From the NCBI GenBank assembly GCA_050050175.1, contig JASFUT010000066.1:1-12824 (forward strand): a stretch of DNA of 12,824 nucleotides, written 5' to 3'. A program made the position numbers and the translations under genes. The notes beneath the pieces are model-generated. The model was not told the DNA's origin. It saw nothing but the letters and a program-made list of their open reading frames with translations, and made no database searches. Below are positions 1-6,699 of the stretch, in pieces. This DNA is from CAVQCX01 sp050050175 (lineage in GTDB: Bacteria; Pseudomonadota; Gammaproteobacteria; Chromatiales; Chromatiaceae). How positions within the stretch are numbered: position 1 is the first letter of the stretch; each line of letters begins with the position of its first letter.

Positions 1-1138
1 TCGGCGGGCGGGGCGCGGCCCGCGCCGGCCTGGGAGAGGTCTTCCGCGCCGGAACGGCCTCCGGATCCACCGGGCTCTGCCTCAGGCCGGGGATGCGCGC
101 GAGCAGGTTGCCCTGCTCCGCAGCGCCCGAGGCGCCGGGTGCCAGGCGAAAGCTCAGATCCTTGACGGGCTCCCCGTTGACGGTCACCCGAGGATTCAGG
201 ACGGTGAGCGCATCCTGGGGCTTGTAGAAGGCGAGGGCCGCGAGATTGATGGTGGCGGGCGGACGGATGCGCACGTCGATCTCCTTCGGGTCCTCGAGGA
301 AGCGCTTCAGGGCCGCTCTGAGGCCGGGCCCCGGCACTATGCCCAGTGTCCGGGCGAGCTCCTTGTCGTCACCTCCGAACAGCTCGTCGATGTATTCCTC
401 CGCCGTCTGCCCCCGCTGCTCGGCACAGCGCTCAAGCCTGCCCGCGCTGAAAGAGGGGTCGATCTCGTAGCGCACGGCGAGCTCATCCAACCTCGGCATG
501 ACGCCCGCCATCATCACGCCGGGCTGAGGGACGTTGCTGAGCTCCGCCCGTATCGCGATCCCCTCGATGCCCCGGACATGCAAGCTGGCGCGGGCATGCA
601 CCCGACCGCCCTCCCGGCGCTCGTAGCTCAACGTCATGTCCACCGCCAGCTCGTCCAGCCCCGCCGAGCGCAACGCCTCCGCCGACAGCCCGGTTGCGAA
701 GGCGCAGGCATCGGCCTCCTGCCCAAGCGTGTGCATCAACCCCGAGTACCGGGCGGCGTACTGCCCGTTCAAGGGCAGCCGCAGACCGGAAACCGTCAGC
801 TGCAGGGAGTCCGGGGGCTTGCCCTCGCCGAGCTCCGAGATGCCCTTCAGCAGGAACATCGGGCCGTCGCCGGTCAGCTCCAGCCGGTCGATGGCGGCGA
901 TCTGACCCGGTCCTCGCGGCACGATCTGGATGCCGTCGACGGAAATCCTCCCGCCGAGCGCGGAGCTGATACCCCGGTAACGGATTTCGGACACACTCCG
1001 GACCTTCGAGTTGACGCTCTCGATCTCGTCCGCCACCTGCAGGTAGACGTAGGCCTTGACGCCCCCGTAGGCCAGCAACAGGCCCAGGATGACGATCAGC
1101 GGGATCTGCATCAGCTTCGAGAGGGTCGATGAGGCCAT
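1..1138 (-). CDS. Membrane-anchored protein of unknown function, C-terminus cut by window edge
   Basis: The frame opens with ATG at 1138 (reading leftwards) and stays open for 379 codons to the window edge, so the C-terminus is missing. Residues about 10-30 are one hydrophobic segment after a short N-terminus containing a lysine, which suggests a single membrane anchor with the rest outside the cytoplasm. The following roughly 300 residues alternate short beta-like stretches with motifs such as YRGISSALGGRISVDGI, resembling the AsmA/DUF945-like envelope proteins common as hypotheticals in gammaproteobacteria; that resemblance is from memory. The last visible residues are rich in Pro, Ala and Arg and look like a linker to a further domain outside the window. 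Codon use is high-GC throughout, like the neighbours. No clear Shine-Dalgarno precedes the ATG. Function unknown; I am confident that it is a gene. Confidence 0.85.
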   Translation of the reverse strand, partial: MASSTLSKLMQIPLIVILGLLLAYGGVKAYVYLQVADEIESVNSKVRSVSEIRYRGISSALGGRISVDGIQIVPRGPGQIAAIDRLELTGDGPMFLLKGISELGEGKPPDSLQLTVSGLRLPLNGQYAARYSGLMHTLGQEADACAFATGLSAEALRSAGLDELAVDMTLSYERREGGRVHARASLHVRGIEGIAIRAELSNVPQPGVMMAGVMPRLDELAVRYEIDPSFSAGRLERCAEQRGQTAEEYIDELFGGDDKELARTLGIVPGPGLRAALKRFLEDPKEIDVRIRPPATINLAALAFYKPQDALTVLNPRVTVNGEPVKDLSFRLAPGASGAAEQGNLLARIPGLRQSPVDPEAVPARKTSPRPARAAPRPP

Positions 1139-1550
1139 GTCAGGAAAGAGACGTTGTCATGCCCGAGCCCGGTCCGGCCGCCGATGGGATATAGCCGCTC
1201 GGCGGGCGGGCACACCGCCCTATTGAGCCACAGGCTCCCGAACATACCAACTTGTTCCGCCTGGGACCACTACGAGGTTCACGTCTGCAGCGACGGGTAC
1301 GCCCGCACCGCAACGCAGGCTGGGGGGTCGGCCCTCGCCCCGGATGCGGCGAGCCTGAGCGGCGGGGACGAGGCCGCCGGATCTGCCGCTGTCAGGAGCG
1401 GGACGGAGGACGGGAACGAGGATGCAGGGGCGCCCCGCCTCGGCAGGCCCGGGGACTGCCTCAAGACCCGATGCCTCCGGCGCTGACCGCCTCAGCCCGG
1501 CGGACGGACCCGGCGGCGCATCCTCTGCTCGCAGGGACGCGGGCGGGGGC
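1139..1550. other. 412-base intergenic stretch with small hairpins, no convincing gene
   Basis: This lies between two minus-strand genes. Open frames cross it on both strands but lack a ribosome site, recognisable motifs or consistent third-position bias, so I read it as non-coding. Two adjacent dyads lie at 1204-1220 (GGGCGG, 5-base loop, CCGCCC) and 1225-1237 (GAGCC, ACA, GGCTC). Neither is followed by a T-run on either strand. A third dyad, GGCAG/CTGCC, spans 1442-1460. The octamer CCCGGCGG is repeated directly at 1496-1503 and 1509-1516. These could mark the 3' end of the DsrC-like transcript or the leader of the left-edge gene; in DNA this GC-rich, short dyads are also expected by chance. 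Confidence 0.4.
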
Positions 1551-1901
1551 TCAGACGTCGAGCATCAGCTTGCGGGGCTTCCGCATGCCCGCGATCTTGC
1601 ACGCCTGCTGTCCGTAGCCGCGCGGGAAGAGCCGGTAGAGATACCGTCGAGTCGCCTTCTCCGGCCCCCAGACCGCCTTCATGTGCTTGAGCACCGTGCG
1701 CGCCTCCGGGACCGAGTCGTTGCGCTCGAAATGGTCGCGGATGAACCGCACGATCTCCCGGCGCTCGTCGTCCAGCGACTGGCCCGCTTCCCGGGCCAGC
1801 TCCTCGGCCAGATCCAGGCTCCAGTCGTCCACGTAGAGGAGGTAGCCCTCCTCGTCGCGGGAAACGCGCTCCAGCGCTCCGTGTCTCGGCTCGGTCTGCA
1901 T
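1551..1901 (-). CDS. DsrC/TusE-family sulfur-relay-like protein lacking the C-terminal cysteine
   Basis: A 116-residue protein, close to the usual DsrC/TusE length. The body matches the family: an N-terminal DEEGYL stretch and DDWS, then IVRFIRDHFE in the middle, and the C-terminal block RYLYRLFPRG followed by QQACKIAGMRKP. In this family sulfur is carried on a flexible C-terminal arm. DsrC has two cysteines 11 residues apart, TusE keeps only the near-terminal one, and RspA-type relatives are reported to lack them. Here the inner cysteine (QQAC) is present, but the near-terminal position is Leu and the arm ends KLMLDV, about three residues longer than usual. A standard DsrC trisulfide or TusE persulfide relay is therefore unlikely (inference). 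The ATG at 1901 is chosen over TTG at 1907 because GGAG sits 8 bases upstream of it. The gene is alone on its strand, divergent from a LysR gene, with no dsr or tus genes in view. Confidence 0.9.
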   Translation of the reverse strand: MQTEPRHGALERVSRDEEGYLLYVDDWSLDLAEELAREAGQSLDDERREIVRFIRDHFERNDSVPEARTVLKHMKAVWGPEKATRRYLYRLFPRGYGQQACKIAGMRKPRKLMLDV

Positions 1902-1909
1902 ATCCAATG

Positions 1910-1913
1910 CTCC
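1910..1913 (-). promoter_or_regulatory. Ribosome binding site of the DsrC-like gene
   Basis: On the minus strand GGAG lies 8 bases before the ATG at 1901 and only about 2 bases before the in-frame TTG at 1907. It therefore decides the start in favour of the ATG. Confidence 0.6.
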
Positions 1914-1929
1914 AGATGGGCTTTACGAA

Positions 1930-1958
1930 AGTCTAAGGAGGCCATTGTCACCAGGCAA
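1930..1958 (-). promoter_or_regulatory. Putative sigma-70 promoter of the DsrC-like gene
   Basis: Reading leftwards, TTGCCT (1958-1953) and TAGACT (1935-1930) are 17 bases apart, each matching the -35 and -10 consensus at four of six positions. Transcription would start near 1923, leaving a leader of about 20 bases with the GGAG ribosome site. The dyad at 1960-1984 abuts the -35 box on its upstream side, where LysR-type activators commonly bind. The match is moderate, but spacing and location agree. Confidence 0.4.
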
Positions 1959-1959
1959 A

Positions 1960-1984
1960 CGATATTTATTGGACTTTAATATCG
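1960..1984. promoter_or_regulatory. Perfect inverted repeat, candidate LysR-type operator (T-N11-A)
   Basis: CGATATT at 1960-1966 and AATATCG at 1978-1984 are exact reverse complements separated by 11 bases, giving a 25-base dyad. The last T of the left arm and first A of the right arm make the T-N11-A signature of LysR-type operators. A second, weaker partner, ATATC (1979-1983) with GATAT (1993-1997), overlaps the right arm and reaches towards the LysR start codon. The site lies between the divergent genes, upstream of the -35 box proposed for the DsrC-like gene. Binding by the adjacent LysR protein, with autoregulation, is inference from position and symmetry. Confidence 0.6.
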
Positions 1985-2005
1985 AAAATACGGATATATA
2001 GTCCC

Positions 2006-2875
2006 ATGGACATCGATCAGATACGCACCTTCCTGGCGGTGGCGGGCAGCGGCAGCTTCCTCGAGGCGGCAGCACGCCTGCACGTCTCCCAGTCCACGGT
2101 AAGCGCCCGCATCCGCGGGCTGGAGGCGGGCCTGGGCGCCAGACTGTTCGTGCGCAACCGCTCGGGTGCGAGCCTCACGCTGTCCGGCAGACGCTTCCTG
2201 CGCCATGCCAAGACCGTCATGCTCTCCCTCGAGCAGGCGCGGCAGGACGTGGGCCTGCCGCGGCGGTTCCAGGGCAGCATAACGGTGGGCGCGCGCATCG
2301 CCCTCTGGGAGGGCCTGCTCCCCCGGTGGGTCGGCGCCGTGCGCAGCGAGCTCCCCGACGTGCTGGTCCGCAGCGAGATCGGCTTCGAGGAGGACCTGAT
2401 GCGGCGTCTGGTGGAGGGCACGCTGGACCTCGGACTGATGTACACGCCGCAGTACAGTCCCGGGCTGCGCGTCGAGCACCTGTTCGACGAGACACTGGTG
2501 CTGGTGAGCACCGACCCGGACACCCCCTGGCCGGACCCGGGCTACGTCTACATCGACTGGGGCCCGGCCTTCCATGCCGAGCACACCAACCACTACCCCG
2601 ACCTCGAGCACCCGTCTCAGGTCGCCAACATCGGCTGGCTGGGAATTCAGCTGATTCTGGCGAACGGCGGCTCGTGCTTCCTTCCCGTGCGCATGGTCCG
2701 GAATCTGATGGACAGGGGCCGACTCCACCCGGTCCCGACGGGTCCCCCGTTCAGTCTGCCGGCCTACATGGTCTACGCGAGAGAGGACCGTTCGGCGGCC
2801 CTGGAGCGTGCGCTGGTGCTGCTGCGCGATCTGGGCGCCGGAGAGACCGCCGGCGCAGAGGGCCCAAGGGGGTAG
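2006..2875 (+). CDS. LysR-family transcriptional regulator
   Basis: A 289-residue protein, normal for LysR regulators. Residues about 3-62 form the winged helix-turn-helix: MDIDQIRTFLAVAGSGSFLE opens it, AAARLHVSQSTVSARIRGLE (21-40) is the recognition region, and ARLFVRNRSGASLTLSG the wing. A linker helix follows to about residue 85. The remaining roughly 200 residues are the two-lobed effector-binding domain, including a beta-strand start at GSITVGARI. No conserved effector residues allow a ligand to be named. It is divergent from the DsrC-like gene across about 100 AT-rich bases holding a T-N11-A dyad, and LysR genes commonly control such neighbours. There is no clear Shine-Dalgarno before the ATG, and TATATA at 1995-2000 is so close that the transcript could be almost leaderless. 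It ends 46 bases from the convergent secreted-protein gene, with no obvious terminator between them. Confidence 0.92.
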   Translation: MDIDQIRTFLAVAGSGSFLEAAARLHVSQSTVSARIRGLEAGLGARLFVRNRSGASLTLSGRRFLRHAKTVMLSLEQARQDVGLPRRFQGSITVGARIALWEGLLPRWVGAVRSELPDVLVRSEIGFEEDLMRRLVEGTLDLGLMYTPQYSPGLRVEHLFDETLVLVSTDPDTPWPDPGYVYIDWGPAFHAEHTNHYPDLEHPSQVANIGWLGIQLILANGGSCFLPVRMVRNLMDRGRLHPVPTGPPFSLPAYMVYAREDRSAALERALVLLRDLGAGETAGAEGPRG

Positions 2876-2921
2876 CGACGAAACAGAGGCCTGCCTGATG
2901 CGGAGCCGACACGATCGACCC

Positions 2922-3278
2922 TCAGGGAGCGATCGCCGCGGAGGAGATCTCGGAGTAGTCCTTGATGTCGCACAGGCCGGTGACGTAGACGCGGACCCGC
3001 TTGCGTGCCGAGACGGCCTCGAGCAGCGCCCGGTACATGAGCTCGGACCCCGTGATGGCACCGCGATAGAACCAGCGCCCGTTGCGGCAGTCCGTCGGGT
3101 TGTCGTCGACGTCGAGCCGCACCTCGAAGCGTCCGAACTGGTCGGCGCGCAGCTCCTCAACATACCCGTAGCCGGTCCAGCCGGCATCGGCCTGAACCCC
3201 GCCGACGCAGGTCAGACACAGGGCCAGACCCACGCCGGCCCCTCTGAGCACGGCGCGCGCATCGACTGATAGAGCCAT
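2922..3278 (-). CDS. Small secreted protein with a cysteine pair, function unknown
   Basis: A 118-residue protein starting at the ATG at 3278, where GGGGGA ends 2 bases upstream; an in-frame TTG at 3299 is rejected for lack of a ribosome site. Residues 1-30 look like a Sec signal peptide: an Arg at 8 and 12, a hydrophobic core GVGLALCLTCVGG, and a VQA cleavage site before DAGW. The mature part of about 88 residues has two cysteines, C64 in NPTDCRNG and C103 in GLCDIKDY, likely a disulfide in the periplasm. The pattern of an early beta-hairpin, DDNPTDC, an aromatic strand, a helix MYRALLEAVSARK and a strand VRVYVTGLC is like small exported beta-barrel proteins seen as hypotheticals in marine proteobacteria; this is recollection, not a search. 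It converges on the LysR gene and is divergent from the transport operon. The 186 bases between it and that operon hold one strong dyad, GCCGCC-AC-GGCGGC (3342-3355), and nothing else I can interpret. Confidence 0.75.
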   Translation of the reverse strand: MALSVDARAVLRGAGVGLALCLTCVGGVQADAGWTGYGYVEELRADQFGRFEVRLDVDDNPTDCRNGRWFYRGAITGSELMYRALLEAVSARKRVRVYVTGLCDIKDYSEISSAAIAP

Positions 3279-3464
3279 GTTCCCCCGCGTTCTGTGCAAT
3301 GACCCGTACCTGAAGTGTAGCCGGAGCTGCCGCCCGACGAGGCCGCCACGGCGGCGCCCGGACCTCCCTTCCCTGCTCCGGGCACCGGAACTCGGGCCCG
3401 CGGACGCACCCGGACCTCTCGAGATCCCTCGCGGCCGCGCCGGATCTTCTAGACTGTAGCGGCC

Positions 3465-4193
3465 ATGGACACCCGTCCCGACGACAGCGTCTCCTCCGAC
3501 CCGCCCCTGGTGCAGGTTGAGGGGGTGGTGCGGACCTTCCTAGAAGGATCGCGGCGGCGCGAGGTGCTGGCGGGCGTCGACCTGGAGATCGGCGCAGGCG
3601 AGCGACTCGCCCTGCTCGGGCGCAGCGGCTCGGGCAAGTCGACGCTGCTCAACCTGCTGGGCGCCATCGACCGGGCGGACGCGGGGCGGATTCGGATTGC
3701 CGGCCGGGACCTCACGGCCGCCCCGGAGCGGGAGCGCACCCTCTTTCGCCGCCGCCACATCGGCTTCGTGTACCAGTTCTACAACCTCATCCCCACCCTG
3801 GATGTCGCGGAGAACCTTGGGCTGCCCCTGGAGCTCAACGGCGTGCCCGAGGCCGAGATCACGGATCGGGTGGCGGAGATGCTCGAGGCGGTGGACCTGA
3901 GCGACCGTGCCGACACCTACCCGGATCGCCTCTCCGGAGGGGAGCAGCAGCGGGTCGCCGTCGCCCGCGCCCTGGTCCATCGCCCGCGCCTGGTGCTCGC
4001 CGACGAGCCCACGGGCAACCTGGACGCGGAGTCCGGACGCCGGGTGCTGGACCTGCTCTCCCATCTCGCCCGCGAGCAGCGGGGCACCCTGGTCCTCGTG
4101 ACCCACAGCCGCGCGGTCAGCGGCGCCGCCGACCGGGTGCTGGTGCTCAGCGGCGGGCGGATCCAGACCGGGGCCGAGGAGATCGCATGGTAG
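3465..4193 (+). CDS. ABC transporter ATP-binding protein, LolD/YbbA/MacB class
   Basis: A 242-residue stand-alone nucleotide-binding subunit with all motifs intact: Walker A GRSGSGKST (52-60), Q-loop Gln104 in VYQFYN, signature LSGGEQQR (156-163), Walker B LVLADE (176-181), D-loop GNLD (184-187) and switch His214 in VTHS. The FVYQFYNLIPTLDVAEN stretch is characteristic of the group that partners FtsX-type permeases (LolD, MacB, YbbA, FtsE). It would hydrolyse ATP at the cytoplasmic face and drive conformational change in the permease encoded next. Its stop overlaps the permease start by 7 bases (ATG at 4187, TAG at 4191-4193), so the two are translationally coupled. The upstream spacer has no strong ribosome site. 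It is most like YbbA by its partner's architecture; substrate unknown. Confidence 0.95.
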   Translation: MDTRPDDSVSSDPPLVQVEGVVRTFLEGSRRREVLAGVDLEIGAGERLALLGRSGSGKSTLLNLLGAIDRADAGRIRIAGRDLTAAPERERTLFRRRHIGFVYQFYNLIPTLDVAENLGLPLELNGVPEAEITDRVAEMLEAVDLSDRADTYPDRLSGGEQQRVAVARALVHRPRLVLADEPTGNLDAESGRRVLDLLSHLAREQRGTLVLVTHSRAVSGAADRVLVLSGGRIQTGAEEIAW

Positions 4194-6697
4194 GCCGGCT
4201 GGACCGGGCCGGGCTGCGGTACCTGATCCGCCACCCCTGGCAGACCTGGCTGTCGGTGCTGGGCATCGCCCTCGGGGTTGCGGTGGTGGTGGCGGTGGAC
4301 CTGGCCAACGACAGCGCCCGGCGGGCCTTCCGCCTCTCCATGGAGTCCCTGACCGGGCGGGCCACGCACCAGATCATCGGCGCGCCCCCGGGCTTCGACG
4401 AGGCCGCCTACCCGCGCCTGCGGGTGGACCAGGGGGTCCGCCCCTCCGCGCCGGTGATCGAGGGCGTGGGGGTGATCGCAGGCGAGACCTTCAATCTCCT
4501 CGGCGTCGACCCATTCGCCGAGGGGCCCTTTCGGGAAACCACCGCCGGGCTCCGAAGGGGGACGCTCGCGCGCCTGCTGAGCGAGCCGCGAACGCTGCTG
4601 ATGGCGGCCGTGAGCGCCGAGCGCCTGAACCTCAAGGCCGGAGACCGGGTCAGCCTGGAGGTGGCCGGGCGCGGGGTCGAGGCCGAGATCATCGGCCTCA
4701 TCGAGCACGAGAACGCCGCAGCCATCGACGGGCTGCTGGTGGCGGATATCGCCACCGCCCAGGAACTGCTCGGCCGTCCCGGCGTGCTCGACCGCATCGA
4801 CCTGATCACCGAGGACCCGCAGGCCGTCCGCGGCCTTCTGCCCGAGGGCCTGAGGCTCGAGCCGGCCGCGGGGCGGACCAACGCGCTGGCCCGGATGAGC
4901 GATGCCTTTCACACCAACCTGGCCGCCATGAGCCTTCTCGCCCTGCTGGTGGGCGCCTTCCTGATCTACAACACCATGACCTTCTCTGTCCTGCAGCGCC
5001 GCGAGCTCCTGGGCACCCTGCGCACGCTGGGCGCGACCCGCCGGGAGCTGTTCTCGCGCGTGCTGCTGGAGGCCCTGGCGGTCGGTCTGGGGGGCGGGCT
5101 GCTCGGGCTGCTGCTCGGCGTCGCCATGGCCCAGGGTCTGGTCAGCCTGGTCAGCCGGACCATCAACGACCTCTACTTCGTGGTCACCGTCAACCGCCTG
5201 TTTCTCGACCCCTGGCTCCTGCTGAAGGGGCTGGCCCTGGGGGCCCTGGCCACCCTGGCGGCGGCCGCCGGACCCGCCTGGGAGGCGGCACGTACCGAGC
5301 CGAGCGCGGTGCTTCGTCGGTCCGATCTGGAGCACAGGAGCCACCGTGCCCTGCCCTGGCTCGCCGGCGCGGGCGTGGCCGCACTGGCGGCCGGCGGCGC
5401 CCTGCTCTGGGCGCCGGGGCGCAGCCTGATAGTCGGCCTGGCCGCCCTGTTCATGATCATCGTCGGCTTCGCCCTGCTGGTGCCCGCGCTCACCCTCGTG
5501 ATCACCCGAGCCGTCACGCCGCTGCTCGGCCTGGCCGCCGGCAGCCTGGGACGCATGGCCGCGCGGGGCATAGGCGCGGGGCTGAGCCGCACGGGCCTGG
5601 CGGTGGCGGCGCTCACCGTGGCGGTATCGGCGTCGGTCGGCGTCGCCATCATGATCCACAGTTTTCGCGGGGCGGTGCAGGACTGGCTGTCCCAGACCCT
5701 GCGCAGCGACATCTATGTCTCCGCGCCCGGGGGCGGCTCCCACCGCATGAGTCCGGCGCTGGCTCCCGCGGTGCCCGGCATCCTGGCGGGCCTGCCCCAG
5801 GTCGAGGAGCTGAGCACAGGGCGGCGGGTGCGGGTGGATGGCCCCCGGGGGCCGGTGGACCTGCTCGCCATCGATATGGCCAGCGGCAGCCTGCGGGGGT
5901 TCCGCTTCATCGGCACCCCCGCGGACGACGTCTGGGAGGCATTCCGCGACGGGGAGGCGATCCTCGCCTCCGAGCCCTACGCCTGGCGCAACCGCATAGC
6001 GGTGGGCGACCGCGTGCGGCTGCGCACGGTCCGCGGCCCCCGATCGTTTCGCGTCGCCGGCGTGTTTCGCGACTATGCCTCGGATCAGGGACGGCTGGTG
6101 ATGGATCGCGGCGCGTATGCCCGCCTCTGGGGCGACCCGGCGGTCTCCACCGTCGGCCTGTTCCTGGCGCCCGGCGCAGACGCCGGGGCGGCCGCCGAGG
6201 CGGTGCGCGAGACTCTCGCAGGGGTGGACGAGCCGGTGGAGGTGCGCAGCAACCGGGCCATACGGGAGGAGTCCCTGGCGATATTCGACCGCACGTTCAC
6301 CATCACCGAGGTGCTGCGGATACTGGCAGTCGGCGTGGCCTTCATCGGCGTGCTCAGCGCCCTGCTGGCGCTGCAGCTGGAGCGGGTCCGCGAACACGCC
6401 CTGCTTCGCGCCACCGGCGCCACCCCCGCGCAGGTGCTCGGGCTGGTGGGGCTGCAGACCGGCCTTATGGGCCTGATCGCCGGGCTGCTGGCCCTTCCGC
6501 TCGGATGGATCATGGCCGAGATTCTCATCCACGTGGTCAACCGACGCTCCTTCGGCTGGTCCATGGCCACCCGGGTACCGCCCGAGGTGCTCTGGCAGGC
6601 GGTGGCGCTCGCCCTGGCTGCGGCCCTGGTCGCCGGGCTTTACCCGGCGCTGCGCGTCGCGCGCACCTCGCCGGCCCGGGCGTTGCGGGAGGAATGA
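4187..6697 (+). CDS. FtsX-family ABC transporter permease with two FtsX modules (YbbP-like)
   Basis: An 836-residue inner-membrane protein with about ten membrane segments at roughly 21-40, 245-268, 296-318, 344-366, 388-409, 413-440, 468-490, 708-730, 752-778 and 800-822. Two long extracytoplasmic domains (about 41-244 and 491-707) follow segments 1 and 7, as in MacB-like periplasmic core domains. The two FtsX modules each carry the coupling-helix motif after their first helix: LLGTLRTLGATRRELFSR (about 274-291) and ALLRATGATPAQVLGLVG (about 738-755). The C-terminus, ALRVARTSPARALREE, is also typical of the family. This duplicated layout and length match E. coli YbbP (about 800 residues) rather than the single-module LolC/E or MacB. 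Such permeases usually move lipids or hydrophobic molecules out of the membrane plane rather than import solutes (family knowledge). It overlaps the ATPase gene upstream and the lipoprotein gene downstream, so one transport complex is likely. Confidence 0.95.
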   Translation: MVGRLDRAGLRYLIRHPWQTWLSVLGIALGVAVVVAVDLANDSARRAFRLSMESLTGRATHQIIGAPPGFDEAAYPRLRVDQGVRPSAPVIEGVGVIAGETFNLLGVDPFAEGPFRETTAGLRRGTLARLLSEPRTLLMAAVSAERLNLKAGDRVSLEVAGRGVEAEIIGLIEHENAAAIDGLLVADIATAQELLGRPGVLDRIDLITEDPQAVRGLLPEGLRLEPAAGRTNALARMSDAFHTNLAAMSLLALLVGAFLIYNTMTFSVLQRRELLGTLRTLGATRRELFSRVLLEALAVGLGGGLLGLLLGVAMAQGLVSLVSRTINDLYFVVTVNRLFLDPWLLLKGLALGALATLAAAAGPAWEAARTEPSAVLRRSDLEHRSHRALPWLAGAGVAALAAGGALLWAPGRSLIVGLAALFMIIVGFALLVPALTLVITRAVTPLLGLAAGSLGRMAARGIGAGLSRTGLAVAALTVAVSASVGVAIMIHSFRGAVQDWLSQTLRSDIYVSAPGGGSHRMSPALAPAVPGILAGLPQVEELSTGRRVRVDGPRGPVDLLAIDMASGSLRGFRFIGTPADDVWEAFRDGEAILASEPYAWRNRIAVGDRVRLRTVRGPRSFRVAGVFRDYASDQGRLVMDRGAYARLWGDPAVSTVGLFLAPGADAGAAAEAVRETLAGVDEPVEVRSNRAIREESLAIFDRTFTITEVLRILAVGVAFIGVLSALLALQLERVREHALLRATGATPAQVLGLVGLQTGLMGLIAGLLALPLGWIMAEILIHVVNRRSFGWSMATRVPPEVLWQAVALALAAALVAGLYPALRVARTSPARALREE
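6687..6693 (+). promoter_or_regulatory. Ribosome binding site deciding the lipocalin start
   Basis: GGGAGGA lies within the last codons of the permease gene. It touches the ATG at 6694 but is 6 bases before the in-frame GTG at 6700. The spacing favours GTG as the true initiator, despite the attractive ATGA overlap at 6694-6697. Confidence 0.5.
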
Positions 6698-6699
6698 TC

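Noticed and set aside
1422..1979. A 185-codon plus-strand frame over the gap and the DsrC-like gene
   Set aside because: It is antisense to the DsrC-family protein, and its start lies in low-information GC-rich DNA without a ribosome site.
1976..3187. A 403-codon minus-strand frame spanning the LysR gene and part of the secreted-protein gene
   Set aside because: It crosses two well-supported genes in the wrong frame and has no domain.
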